DNA of 34,889 bases from Bradyrhizobium sp. LMTR 3 (GTDB lineage: Bacteria; Pseudomonadota; Alphaproteobacteria; Rhizobiales; Xanthobacteraceae): positions 1-34,889 of the forward strand of contig NZ_MAXC01000022.1 in the NCBI RefSeq assembly GCF_001693485.1, written 5' to 3'. Under the pieces are notes generated by a model, which searched no databases, was not told the DNA's origin, and worked only from the letters and a program-made list of their open reading frames with translations. The position numbers were made by a program, and so were the translations under genes. Shown here piece after piece: positions 24,588 to 33,342 of the stretch (position 1 is its first letter; each line of letters opens with the position of its first letter).

Positions 24588-26924
24588 ATGCTTCAAACTA
24601 ATATGTTAAACGTCGAGAAAAGCCGCAGTCCTCAGGCCGGTCCGGCGCCCAGCGACGATGCCGGATCTGGCGGCGTCGCGGAGCTTGTCAATCTCGCGCT
24701 GGGCCTATTGCGACGCCAATATCTCGTGATCATCCTTTCCGCGGTATTCGCACTAACATCCTGCATAATCTACCTGCGGATCACCCCACCGATCTATACC
24801 GCGCGTGTGCAAGTCCTTCTGGCAAACCCGAGGGCACAGTTCGTTCAGCAGCAGTCGATACTTTCGGAGCCAGCCTTCGACCTCAACCAGATCGAGACCC
24901 AGATCCAGGTGCTCAAATCGACCGCGCTAGCAACTTCAGTGATCACGCAGCTCAACCTCGTCAATGACCCTGATTTCAGCGGTTCCGGACCGTCGCTATC
25001 CGCGTTATGGCGCGGAACACCAACAGGGAACTCGGCTCCGCCGGATCAATCCAAGGCCGGTGCTCCAGAAAGGCTGTCGGATGCCGTTATCGCGGCGTTC
25101 CAGGACCGCCTCTCAGCAAACCGGGTCGGCATGAGCAGCATACTGGAGATCAGCTTCAATTCGAGTAACGCCGAACGGGCCGCGCAAATCGCGAATGCGG
25201 TAGCAAAGGCATACCTCACGGAGCAGCTAAACGCGAAATTCGAAGCCAATCGAAGTGCAACGACTTGGCTTCAGGACAGGCTGCGCGATCTTGGCGACCA
25301 GGCGCTCAACGCCGAACGGGAAGTTAACCAATATAAGTCTCAGAACAACATCGTTTCCCCGGAAGGAAAGTCGATCGACGAGCAGCAGGTCACAGAGCTC
25401 AATAATCGACTAATGGCCACTCGGGCGCTGCTGACCGAAGCATCGGCGAGGTTGAGTCAGTATGAAGCCATCTTGCGCACCAATCCCGCAAATTCGTCTT
25501 CGATGGGTACCCTGGACGCAGTTGGCTCCGACGTCACCAGTAATCCGATTATAAATGGCCTCCGGCAACAGTATCTTGAACTGACGAGGCGCGAAAACGA
25601 GTATTCGGCCAGATTCGGACCTAGCCATCAGGCCGTTCTCACTCTCCGTAATCGTATGCGTGACCTGCGTTCTTCGATCTTCGACGAAGTCAGGAGGCTT
25701 GCCGAAAATACCCGAAATGACGTCGAAGTTGCCAAGCAGCGACAGGCACAAATTGAGAAACAGCTCGCCGAGGCGGTGGTCCAATCCCGCACAACGAATG
25801 CGGCTGAACTGACCATAAGGGAACTGGAAAACCGTGCGAAGGGTTTGCGCAGTCTGTCTGACATGTTCCAGCAGCGCTACATCGGCTCCAAGCAACAGGA
25901 GAGTTTTCCCATCTCAGAGACGAGGGTGATCCAGCCTGCCTTGCCGCCGCAGAGCAAGAGCAAGCCGAAAAGCAAGGTCGTCATGGCGCTGGGCTTGATT
26001 GGCGGCATCGGCTTCGGGGTGATGTTGGGCTTGTTCCGAGAGCTGATGGATCGGGTCTTTCGCACCTCCGCCCAGATCGAAGCCGAACTGGGACTGCCAT
26101 GCCTCGCGTTGGTGCCGGAACTCGCGGTGCCGCGGTCGCTGATGCGCAGCGCCAAATCGTGTTCGACCGATGGGAATCTGGGTCAGCGAACCATTCCTAG
26201 GGATTCGGCTATCCACCGTGCCGTCGTTGACAGGCCGCTATCGAGGTTCGCCGAGGCGATACGTTCGATCAAGCTGGCAATTGACCTCAATGCGACCAAG
26301 ACCTCAAATCAGGTTATTGGCATTACGTCGGCTCTGCCCAATGAGGGCAAGACAACAATTGCAGCTTCGCTAGCGCAGCTCATTGGGCATGGTGGAAAGA
26401 GCGTCATCATCGTCGACTGCGACCTGAGGAATCCCTCGCTGTCCTCCAGTCTAGCCCCAAATGCAGCCGCCGGCATAATCGAGGTCACCAATGGCAGCCG
26501 GTCGATAGAAGAGACAGTCTGGCGGGATCCAACAACGAACCTGGCATTCTTGCCGGCCGTTCGGCGGAGTGACCTGCTGCATAGCAGCGAACTCCTTTCA
26601 ACTGACTCGATGCACAAGCTCTTCGACCGACTACGGGCGAGCTATGACTACGTCATCGTCGATCTTCCGCCCCTGACTCCATTGGTTGATGTTCGCGCCA
26701 CAACACAGCTCGTCGACCACTTTATCCTGGTTGTCGAATGGGGACAGACGAAGATCGACGTCGTCAAGCATGCCCTACACACCGCGCCTACCATCCATGA
26801 CAGCCTGATCGGCACTGTCCTCAACAAGACCGACATCAAGGCAATGGCTCGCTACGACAGCTATCTGCGCGACTACTACAGCGAAGACCATTGCGCCCGC
26901 TACGGCCTGTCCAACTCCGGCTAA
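24588..26924 (+). CDS. Wzc/ExoP-type polysaccharide co-polymerase and tyrosine autokinase
   Basis: A 778-residue inner-membrane protein controlling EPS polymerisation and export. Order of parts: a cytoplasmic tail; membrane helix 1 (about 46-63); the Wzz-type periplasmic domain with long coiled coils (about 70-450); a Pro-containing PALPPQSKSKPKSK segment; and membrane helix 2 (about 464-482). A cytoplasmic BY-kinase follows, with Walker A ALPNEGKTT (582-590, K588), Walker A' VIIVDCDLR (606-614) and Walker B VIVDLPP (689-695). The C-terminus holds a tyrosine cluster (Y756, Y759, Y763, Y764, Y772), the usual autophosphorylation site. The ATG at 24588 has only a weak ribosome binding site; a second ATG follows at 24603. 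A Wza-like gene follows 138 bases downstream. Confidence 0.93.
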   Translation: MLQTNMLNVEKSRSPQAGPAPSDDAGSGGVAELVNLALGLLRRQYLVIILSAVFALTSCIIYLRITPPIYTARVQVLLANPRAQFVQQQSILSEPAFDLNQIETQIQVLKSTALATSVITQLNLVNDPDFSGSGPSLSALWRGTPTGNSAPPDQSKAGAPERLSDAVIAAFQDRLSANRVGMSSILEISFNSSNAERAAQIANAVAKAYLTEQLNAKFEANRSATTWLQDRLRDLGDQALNAEREVNQYKSQNNIVSPEGKSIDEQQVTELNNRLMATRALLTEASARLSQYEAILRTNPANSSSMGTLDAVGSDVTSNPIINGLRQQYLELTRRENEYSARFGPSHQAVLTLRNRMRDLRSSIFDEVRRLAENTRNDVEVAKQRQAQIEKQLAEAVVQSRTTNAAELTIRELENRAKGLRSLSDMFQQRYIGSKQQESFPISETRVIQPALPPQSKSKPKSKVVMALGLIGGIGFGVMLGLFRELMDRVFRTSAQIEAELGLPCLALVPELAVPRSLMRSAKSCSTDGNLGQRTIPRDSAIHRAVVDRPLSRFAEAIRSIKLAIDLNATKTSNQVIGITSALPNEGKTTIAASLAQLIGHGGKSVIIVDCDLRNPSLSSSLAPNAAAGIIEVTNGSRSIEETVWRDPTTNLAFLPAVRRSDLLHSSELLSTDSMHKLFDRLRASYDYVIVDLPPLTPLVDVRATTQLVDHFILVVEWGQTKIDVVKHALHTAPTIHDSLIGTVLNKTDIKAMARYDSYLRDYYSEDHCARYGLSNSG

Positions 26925-26970
26925 GCAGGGATTTGTTATTCTATCTCGGCGATAATTAGTTGTTCGCGCC

Positions 26971-26991
26971 GGCCCGCAACTGTTGCAGGCC
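26971..26991 (+). terminator. Candidate hairpin after the Wzc-like gene
   Basis: GGCC-C-GCAAC (26971-26980) pairs with GTTGC-A-GGCC (26982-26991) with one mismatch, leaving a very tight loop. It lies 47 bases after the Wzc stop and before the Wza-like gene. There is no T run, so it may be an attenuating or RNA-stabilising hairpin rather than a terminator. Confidence 0.28.
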
Positions 26992-27062
26992 CGCAACACA
27001 CGGGGACTGCTTTTCAGTTAGATAGACGAACGGGCTGGTTCGATTCGCCCGGCAGTGCCAAC

Positions 27063-28346
27063 GTGCCCGGCGATTGGTCTCAGTTGATAGTTGGGGGAAC
27101 GGTTCTGATCCGTACGCTGCAAATTGGCGCGAGAGTCGCGGCCGGCATCATGACCCTGTTCTGTGCCGGATGCATCATCACGCCCGGTAGCGGCCCGTTG
27201 GGCGCGGACGTCCAGAGGGCCAAGGAAGGCAGCGAGCCGGCCGCCCTCCCCTACGCGCTGATCAAGCTGACCCCGGAAGTCGTCAACATTCTTGGCCAAC
27301 ACATACCCAGACTATCCACCGCGTTTGCCGCTCAAACACCGCCAAAGGCATTTCGCTTCGGGATCGGCGACATTGTCAGTGTCACTATTTTCGAAGCCGC
27401 AGCCGGCGGTCTTTTCACATCCGATGCGGGCGTTCGCGCCGGCAATTTTGTCACTATTCCCAACCAAGCGGTCGACGAACAAGGCAATATCGCGGTTCCA
27501 TACGCAGGCTCTATTCGGGCCAAGGGCCGCACGCCCTTCGAGATTAGCAAGGAGATCACGGACAAACTCAAGGCTCGCGCCCTTGAACCGCAAGTCGTCG
27601 TCAACCTCGCGACGCAGAACACTTCGTTGATCACCGTCCTAGGGGACGTGCGAACCGCCGGCCGTTTTCCAGCCAGTCCCTCTGGCGAACGCGTTCTCGA
27701 TGCGATCGCACGTGCGGGCGGCCCATCTGCGCAAGGCTACGACACCTGGGTCTCACTCAAACGGATGGGACATCGTGCGAGCGTGCCGTTTGGCGCGCTC
27801 ATGTATGAGCCCGCAAATGACATTTATGTACTCCCCAACGATGTCATCTACCTATTCAACATGCCGCAGACCTTCGTCGGGTTTGGCGCCGGCGGGACCC
27901 AAGGCCTATTCAAGTTCGACGCATGGCGCCTGTCATTGGCCGAGGCAATCGGAAAACAAGGCGGACTGAATGACTCTCAAGCCGATCCAGCGTCGGTGTA
28001 TTTATACCGCGGTGAAACGCGGGCGATTGCTAAAGAGATCGGTGTCGACGTCACACCGTTTCAGGGCGAGATCATTCCAATCATTTTTCACGTGAATCTG
28101 CGGGATCCATCCGGCTATTTCCTGGCCCAGTCCTTCGCCATGCGGAACAAGGACGTTATTTACACATCTAACTCTGTTAGCGTGGAAACCACCAAGTTCC
28201 TGGTCTTCCTGCGAACCATCCTGGCGACCGTCAACGACCCGATCATCTACGCAACCAACTTCTATGCTCTCAAGGCTGCTGCTTCGGGCACCGGAACGAC
28301 GACGATTATCACAACGCCGCCGCCGATTACGACCACCACCCCATAA
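27063..28346 (+). CDS. Wza-type polysaccharide export lipoprotein (OMA family)
   Basis: A 427-residue outer-membrane export protein. The N-terminal hydrophobic stretch ends in LFCAGC, with C37 as the probable lipidated cysteine; the -3 residue is Cys instead of the usual Leu, so the lipobox is slightly unusual. FRFGIGDIVSVTIFEAAAGG (98-117) is the Poly_export domain start and NIAVPYAGSIRAKGRTPFEI its end. SLBB-like domains follow: LITVLGDVRTAGRFPASPSGERVLDAIARAGG (189-220), then a second around SLAEAIGKQGGL. The Thr/Pro-rich tail is low complexity. The GTG at 27063 is used, but no start has a convincing ribosome binding site; later codons up to the ATG at 27150 are possible. It pairs with Wzc as the export channel. 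Confidence 0.88.
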   Translation: MPGDWSQLIVGGTVLIRTLQIGARVAAGIMTLFCAGCIITPGSGPLGADVQRAKEGSEPAALPYALIKLTPEVVNILGQHIPRLSTAFAAQTPPKAFRFGIGDIVSVTIFEAAAGGLFTSDAGVRAGNFVTIPNQAVDEQGNIAVPYAGSIRAKGRTPFEISKEITDKLKARALEPQVVVNLATQNTSLITVLGDVRTAGRFPASPSGERVLDAIARAGGPSAQGYDTWVSLKRMGHRASVPFGALMYEPANDIYVLPNDVIYLFNMPQTFVGFGAGGTQGLFKFDAWRLSLAEAIGKQGGLNDSQADPASVYLYRGETRAIAKEIGVDVTPFQGEIIPIIFHVNLRDPSGYFLAQSFAMRNKDVIYTSNSVSVETTKFLVFLRTILATVNDPIIYATNFYALKAAASGTGTTTIITTPPPITTTTP

Positions 28347-28353
28347 TCGTTGA

Positions 28354-28377
28354 GTTCCGGCGCTGAACAGCCGGAAC
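28354..28377 (+). terminator. Hairpin just after the Wza-like gene
   Basis: GTTCCGGC (28354-28361) pairs perfectly with GCCGGAAC (28370-28377), with an 8-base loop, starting eight bases after the stop codon. There is no T run, so it may be an intrinsic terminator of the GC-rich kind or a 3'-end stabiliser. Confidence 0.48.
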
Positions 28378-28593
28378 ACGCGGGTTGATGCGGCCATAGA
28401 CCTGAGTATCGGTGCGGGTCGCAAGTGACCGCACCGGCACGGCTTCCGCCAAGGAACTGCTCTTCGTATCAGGTTGTCCTACTCGCGCCATAGCGGCGCA
28501 ACATCGCGCAGCCACGCTGCATACCGACTTGACTCGCCAGCAACGCTGACCGGAGGGCGACCAGTATTGGGCAGATCGATCACGCGAGGATGA

Positions 28594-28624
<31 letters not shown>

Positions 28625-28744
28625 GGCGGGCGATGCGGCGCTCCACTACGAGTTGCCGCACGGATCATTTCCCGCATGAGAAACCGGCGCCGCTATAATC
28701 GACGCCCAAAAAATAACTCGACTCATTTAATTCTACCGCGGTTT

Positions 28745-28773
28745 TTGCTTGATTTATTTAAAGACTTAATAAT
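28745..28773 (+). promoter_or_regulatory. Predicted promoter of the initiating sugar transferase
   Basis: TTGCTT (28745-28750) and AATAAT (28768-28773) are separated by exactly 17 bases, 44 bases before the ATG at 28818. ATTTAAA (28756-28762) lies inside the spacer and ATTTAAT (28725-28731) lies just upstream. Confidence 0.47.
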
Positions 28774-28817
28774 AGATTAAACTTATTGCAGAAAGCCTCG
28801 AACAGTCTGGTTCCGGC

Positions 28818-30296
28818 ATGAACTTTATTAACCGACATGTTGCAGCCGGCCTCCACGAGGAGATAGCCCCCGAACTGTACAGCCCTCCCTCGGGCGCCCA
28901 GCGAAAATGGCCAATCCGATATGGGTCCATTGAGTTGGTCGCGATTGGTACCGATCTCGTCACCATCGTTCTCACCAGTATCGTTTCACTCTTCTTGTAT
29001 CGGCTCTGCACTAGCTGGGACGCGGCCAGCTTCGCAAACGCCATCGGCTCGGCCATCGTCGTATCAGCGATGTTCGTATCGTTGCTAAGAGTGCGGGGTA
29101 TGTACAATCCACGTGAACTGCTGGTCCTGCGCAGTCAGATTCGCGCCGTTTGGGGCGCCTTGCTATTCGCATTTATCGTTCTCGCCGCTGTGGCCGGTTT
29201 GCTCAATGTCGGTGACGAATATCCGCGTGGTGCCGGCGTGGCCTTCGCGCTTACTGGCCTTGGATCACTCGTTGTAGGAAGAGCACTCATCAAGAGCTTG
29301 CTCCTGAAAGGCCTCAGCAAAAGAAAATTCGCCGGCGGCAATATCATTCTGATTTCGGATCAACCACAGTCTAGTGATGTGGGACTTTTGCCCACGCTGA
29401 ACATGCTCGGATTTTGTGTGACCAAGCATTTCAGGTTGCCTTCGCCTCGTTTCGGTTCTGATTACCGCAAGCGGCTTAGCGCTCGCGTAATTGAAAATGC
29501 TCGCGGCTCAAACGTCGAGGAAATCATCGTTGAGGCAGATCCGAACCAGTGGTCGGAATTGCGTGCATTTGTCGCCGAACTGCGGGTCCTGCCGACTCCT
29601 GTCTCCTTTGTACCCGTCGGCGCGCTTTCGGAGATGTTCAGGCGACCCACCCGGGACCTTGGCAGCACCGTATGCGTAGAAATCCAGCGAGGGCCACTTA
29701 CATTGCTTGAGCGAGCCATCAAGCGGTTTACGGATCTGGTCGGCGCCGGACTTGCCCTCGTTATTCTGTCGCCGCTGCTTGCTGTAGTTGTATTAGCGAT
29801 CAAGCTGGACTCGTCTGGTCCGGTCCTTTTCAGGCAGCAACGCTGTGGCTTCAACGGTCGGAGTTTCTCAATCTACAAGTTCCGCACCATGCGCGTGCTG
29901 GAGGACGGGCCATCGGTCATCCAGGCGCGGCCGGTCGATAGCCGTGTGACTCGCGTTGGAAAATGGCTGCGCCGGACGAGCATCGATGAGTTACCGCAGC
30001 TCATCAATGTGCTCTACGGAAGCATGTCACTTGTCGGGCCGCGACCGCACGCCATCTCTCAAGACGGCCAGTTTGACAAGGTTGTCCGCAATTATGCCTT
30101 CCGGCGGCGCGTGAAGCCCGGGTTGACGGGTTGGGCGCAGATACACGGGTGTCGAGGACCCACACCCACCGCCGCCTCCATTGAACGGCGGGTTGAGTAC
30201 GACCTTTGGTACATCGACAACTGGAGCGCTCGATTGGATCTGGCTATCCTGGTCCAGACACCGATTGAGGTGCTGCGCGGTCGCAACGCCTACTAG
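28818..30296 (+). CDS. Undecaprenyl-phosphate sugar phosphotransferase (WbaP/WcaJ type)
   Basis: A 492-residue polyprenyl-phosphate hexose-1-phosphate transferase that starts EPS repeat-unit assembly by moving a sugar phosphate from UDP-sugar to undecaprenyl phosphate. The N-terminal half has four membrane segments (about 40-62, 76-92, 112-130, 141-160), then a soluble nucleotide-binding-like region (about 172-270). The catalytic half has its re-entrant hydrophobic helix at about 305-328 and the conserved motifs KFRTM (354-358), RRTSIDELPQLINVL (385-399), GSMSLVGPRPH (401-411) and KPGLTGWAQI (433-442). The length matches the long WbaP/WcaJ form and not the short PglC form. Glucose or galactose is the likely sugar. 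It is a single gene with its own predicted promoter. Confidence 0.93.
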   Translation: MNFINRHVAAGLHEEIAPELYSPPSGAQRKWPIRYGSIELVAIGTDLVTIVLTSIVSLFLYRLCTSWDAASFANAIGSAIVVSAMFVSLLRVRGMYNPRELLVLRSQIRAVWGALLFAFIVLAAVAGLLNVGDEYPRGAGVAFALTGLGSLVVGRALIKSLLLKGLSKRKFAGGNIILISDQPQSSDVGLLPTLNMLGFCVTKHFRLPSPRFGSDYRKRLSARVIENARGSNVEEIIVEADPNQWSELRAFVAELRVLPTPVSFVPVGALSEMFRRPTRDLGSTVCVEIQRGPLTLLERAIKRFTDLVGAGLALVILSPLLAVVVLAIKLDSSGPVLFRQQRCGFNGRSFSIYKFRTMRVLEDGPSVIQARPVDSRVTRVGKWLRRTSIDELPQLINVLYGSMSLVGPRPHAISQDGQFDKVVRNYAFRRRVKPGLTGWAQIHGCRGPTPTAASIERRVEYDLWYIDNWSARLDLAILVQTPIEVLRGRNAY

Positions 30297-30710
30297 GCGC
30301 TAGAATTGGCCTGACAGTCGAGCAGATTGATCCGAACTGATTCAAGGCGCTCTCAGTGAGGCGGCACCTTGCAAGTCAACATAGCCGGCGTAGCGCCAAC
30401 TCAAGCCCGGGAATTACGCGTCAGTATTGTTTCTCTTGGACCAGAGCGTCAGCTATGTGCGCCAGAAGCGCCTGTTCGTCCGTTTGGATCGTTTGGCGAA
30501 CGCTTTGAGTGTGCGACGTCCTCTTTTCGCCTTGTGGAAGGCCGGGCACCAGCCCATTCAGCTCATTCTCGATTTCTGTCCAATCCCGATTGGTCACCGC
30601 TTGCCTCTGCCGCGCATCGATAATGCCTGACGGCAAGTTATCTCAGTTCGCTAGCCGCACCGCCAACCAATTAATTTTGTGGTTAATAGTACAATACCCC
30701 GTCGATCAGC
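30297..30710. other. Intergenic stretch, no confident gene
   Basis: This lies between the sugar transferase stop and the end of the minus-strand H-NS-like gene (convergent). Frames on both strands cover 30369-30636. The most protein-like is a 71-residue minus-strand frame (30421-30636), but it needs a TTG start, has no ribosome binding site and has no recognisable domain. I leave it uncalled. Confidence 0.4.
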
Positions 30711-31073
30711 TCACGCTCGCTGACGAGCCTTCGTGCCAGCCTCGCCAATCCGGAACTCTTCGATCTTGCGTCCCGACTTGACTGCTGCAACCAGCCACCT
30801 CGGCCGCTTGCCGCGACCCGACCAGGTTTCGGAGGTTTGAGGATTCCGATACTTTGGTAATACTCGGGGATACTTGCGGCGAGGCTTGCGGTCCGGTTGC
30901 AAACTCCCCGAATCATTACCGACAATTGTGCCGCGACTAAGCACCGCCAAGCGCTTCTCAAGTTCGCCTTTTTCGGCCCTGATCCGCGCTGACAAAATCC
31001 CGCTGATCTCTCCGTGAAGCGCCCAAAGCTCATCCAGAGACCAGGACTCTAAATCGATCTTCTTCGGAGCCAT
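30711..31073 (-). CDS. H-NS-like nucleoid/regulatory protein (first of a divergent pair)
   Basis: A 120-residue H-NS family protein. The N-terminal region DLESWSLDELWALHGEISGILSARIRAEKGELEKRLAVL (7-45) is a coiled-coil oligomerisation helix. A basic linker RKPRRKYPRVLPKYRNP follows, and the C-terminal DNA-binding motif is TWSGRGKRPRWLVAAVKSGRKIEEF (83-107), the rhizobial/proteobacterial version of the T-W-x-G-x-G-R-x-P motif that grips the AT-rich minor groove. Such proteins silence AT-rich promoters, including those of horizontally acquired and EPS genes. It is divergent from a paralogue at 31763. The window has many AT-rich promoter islands that could be targets; that link is inferred. Confidence 0.9.
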   Translation of the reverse strand: MAPKKIDLESWSLDELWALHGEISGILSARIRAEKGELEKRLAVLSRGTIVGNDSGSLQPDRKPRRKYPRVLPKYRNPQTSETWSGRGKRPRWLVAAVKSGRKIEEFRIGEAGTKARQRA

Positions 31074-31762
31074 GCCGTCGCTCTTGATTTCCCCTTAGAA
31101 CATAATGCGATGTCACACCCCCGAATAACAATCAAGGGGGATTACAAGGGTTCCACGGGAAAATGGATTACTCTGGCGTTCTTCGCGATTGCTTTGACAC
31201 AGAAATCCTGGGCGGCCCTTTGAACTGCACCGATCAAAAGCTGCAGTCAAAGACGAGGAGTTCGCCAGCCGTGGTCCTGGCGTGCGCCAAGGCTCGATCG
31301 GCCCCGCCGGTGCTGCGCTTTCCTGCGCGGCCCCTTGCCTCTGTGGCGAAAGAAAAGCGACAGCCGGCATCTGATGACTTCGATATCCTTCAGGACACGC
31401 TGCCTAAGTTCAATCTGGTGTCTAAGTTGGCTAACATCACTCGATGCGGCGGACGGTACCATGCAGCGGCCAACCGCATCTTGAAGGCGAGAAAGGGAGG
31501 AATCGATAGAATCCATTTGAAAATCCATTTGGGCACCTACGCAAAAACTCTACAGCAACGACCCTACCCCAATCATTTCATAGCAGCGTGCCACCCTCCC
31601 TTTCCGACGCCCACTGGCTCTGCTCAAAACCCTAAATACGCCCTTGCTTTTAACTGAATTAAATTATTAAATTTACAATCAAATAATGTTTAAAAGCCTA
31701 AATCTATCGATTCAAACTTCGCACGTATTTGGCGTCATCGCCAGCGATATTTCGAGGATTGG
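31074..31762. other. Divergent region between two H-NS-like genes
   Basis: This contains a predicted minus-strand promoter (31102-31131) and an AT-rich island (31648-31705) with two reverse-form ATTTAAT motifs (31658-31664, 31666-31672), both likely regulatory. Two overlapping frames exist: 31163-31657 plus (164 codons, no domain) and 31247-31528 minus (93 codons, starting MDFQMDSIDSSLSRLQDAV, weakly helix-like). Neither has a good ribosome binding site. The minus frame might be a small or decayed gene, but I do not call it. Confidence 0.45.
31102..31131 (-). promoter_or_regulatory. Predicted promoter of the first H-NS-like gene
   Basis: On the minus strand, TTGTTA (31131-31126) and CATTAT (31107-31102) are 18 bases apart, with the -10 about 28 bases before the ATG at 31073. 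Confidence 0.35.
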
Positions 31763-32179
31763 ATGCTTCCGGAAAGACCGCAATCTGTTAGCCTTAACGG
31801 ACCCGCGATGCGCAGGACAGACTTGGAGACAATGGATTTTGACGAGCTTTGGCTCTTGCATGAGCAGCTCACCAAACTCCTGTCCGAAAAAATCACCACA
31901 GAAAAACTTCAGTTGGAGCGGCGGCTGGCGCAATTGAGCCGCGTAGAGCAGATGCGCGACGTTGAGGGCACGCCTGCCGACCGTCCGCGACGCAAATATC
32001 CAAAAGTTCAGCCAAAATACTGGAACCCCTCTCAGCCCTCGCAAAAGTGGTCTGGGCGCGGAAAGCAGCCGAGATGGCTGGTCGCCGCCTTAAGCGCCGG
32101 ACGGAAGTTGGAAGACTTTGTAATAGACAAAAGCGTTAACCTTGCAGACGACGATAATCACAACGACGAGACCTCTTGA
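31763..32179 (+). CDS. H-NS-like nucleoid/regulatory protein (second of a divergent pair)
   Basis: A 138-residue paralogue of the protein at 30711. DLETMDFDELWLLHEQLTKLLSEKITTEKLQLERRLAQL forms the oligomerisation coiled coil. PRRKYPKVQPKYWNP is the linker and KWSGRGKQPRWLVAALSAGRKLEDF (95-119) the DNA-binding motif. The tail is acidic (ADDDNHNDE). Two starts compete: ATG 31763 has GAGG five bases upstream, while ATG 31808 (MRRTDLETM) matches the paralogue's length better but lacks a good site. I report 31763. It could form mixed oligomers with its paralogue, which is inference. Confidence 0.9.
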   Translation: MLPERPQSVSLNGPAMRRTDLETMDFDELWLLHEQLTKLLSEKITTEKLQLERRLAQLSRVEQMRDVEGTPADRPRRKYPKVQPKYWNPSQPSQKWSGRGKQPRWLVAALSAGRKLEDFVIDKSVNLADDDNHNDETS

Positions 32180-32772
32180 AGCGGGTCGCGGTTAACGCAT
32201 TCTATTGCGTAGAATTTTGGCCCGATGCACGCGTGCACTCGAGGTAAGTCACTAAGTTGCTGCGAATACCTGTGACTTCCCCAAGCAATATTCCGTAAAG
32301 TTCCATGCATGATGTGAGGGCTGCCGGTGTTGCGTTAGCCTTGGTCACAATGTGAAGCTGCTTGTGAGCCTGCTTTATTGTTTGAGCGAATCCTGAAGAG
32401 TTCTGTTGTAGGCTTTGCTTGTAAGATCGTCACCCATAGAAGCCCCGTGTATCAGGAAAGCTAGAATTCCCGAGAAGATTAGACGACAGTGGCGGGAAGT
32501 AGGTTCAATGTTTCCGTGAGTTTTATGCGTTGTAATGAGGGGGCCGCCGACAGAATCCGGACGATAATCTGGTCGGATGCTACGGTGGCTGATCAGCTCC
32601 CGCCAAACCACTAGGCAGGGGACCTAGCGGGAACAGTTCACGGCAGTTCGAGCCTCAGGATGGAATCCTGTGGGAGTTGGGGATACCGGGGCGGGACCTT
32701 CCCCTGTTGATCGGGCTGGGGCAAGCTGGAGCTTGAGGATAGTCTCGGGACACATCAACAAGAGGGACCGTA
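32180..32772. other. Intergenic stretch with short inverted repeats, no gene seen
   Basis: It starts with a small stem ATTCTA/TAGAAT (32199-32204 and 32210-32215) followed by TTT, which may end the H-NS transcript weakly. A perfect 12-bp palindrome TGCACGCGTGCA follows at 32226-32237. CAGGAT/ATCCTG (32656-32670) forms another short hairpin before the small secreted gene. No open frame here has a ribosome binding site plus a believable protein. Confidence 0.45.
32199..32218 (+). terminator. Weak candidate terminator after the second H-NS-like gene
   Basis: A 6-bp stem ATTCTA/TAGAAT with a 5-base loop is followed by a short T run, 20 bases after the stop codon. The stem is AT-rich and weak. 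Confidence 0.28.
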
Positions 32773-33093
32773 ATGTCGACTGCGCCTCGAATTCTCATTT
32801 TGTCGGTCTCGTTGACCGCATTCTTCGCTATTTCCACGAGCTCCGTAGAAGCAGCAGATAGGGTCGTCCAGCCGATTTCGGTGGCAGGGGCGGATGTTAG
32901 CGCGCACCGCTGGAACGCTAGACCGCCGCGTTCAGTCGGACCTCGCCATGCTCGGTGCGAGCTAGTAGAAGGCGTCCGGGGTGCTACCCCCCTAACCGTG
33001 CCGTTTTTCGGGTCCGGCTGGTATCCTGGACCTGCGCATTACGGACCTTGCTGGCGCTATCGAGCGGGTGCGGTCATTTCAGTCAGGTATTAG
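32773..33093 (+). CDS. Small exported protein, function unknown
   Basis: A 106-residue protein with a clear signal peptide MSTAPRILILSVSLTAFFAISTSSVEAADR, where cleavage probably follows A-E-A or nearby. The mature part is short and has two cysteines and an aromatic/glycine segment FGSGWYPGPAHYGPCWRYRAG, which resembles small secreted proteins common in rhizobia. AGAGGG lies about 7 bases before the ATG. No known domain is recognised. It faces the Ig/RTX gene, with a strong hairpin between them. Confidence 0.55.
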   Translation: MSTAPRILILSVSLTAFFAISTSSVEAADRVVQPISVAGADVSAHRWNARPPRSVGPRHARCELVEGVRGATPLTVPFFGSGWYPGPAHYGPCWRYRAGAVISVRY

Positions 33094-33286
33094 GCGGCTG
33101 GCGGCTGGGCAGGTTGATACCTGCTGGCCGTGGCGCCAACGTTCGAGGGGTTCAATACAAACAACGCGTTACGTTGCCGTCGCTAGCTAGCTCATCGGTG
33201 ATCATCAATGCCTGCTAGCGGTTCGCGAGCCAGCGTTTGCTGCCTCTCTGGCGATCCTTCGCACGACCAAACGCTTATGCCGATAC

Positions 33287-33324
33287 TTCGGATGCGCTCA
33301 TAAATTTGGCTGAGCGCATCCGAA
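33287..33324. terminator. Strong bidirectional hairpin between convergent genes
   Basis: A perfect 14-bp stem (33287-33300 with 33311-33324) encloses a 10-base loop, TAAATTTGGC. It lies 18 bases after the Ig/RTX gene's stop (33343, minus strand) and about 190 bases after the small secreted gene. The symmetrical stem between convergent genes fits a two-way terminator, though long T runs are absent. Confidence 0.68.
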
Positions 33325-33342
33325 AGCTTTCAGGCTGAACTA

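Noticed and set aside
30421..30636. 71-codon minus-strand frame with protein-like composition
   Set aside because: Needs a TTG start, lacks a ribosome binding site and overlaps equally open plus-strand frames.
31163..31657. Overlapping frames between the two H-NS-like genes, including a minus-strand 93-codon frame starting MDFQMDSIDSSL
   Set aside because: No good ribosome binding site and no domain; the minus frame could be a decayed gene but evidence is too thin.
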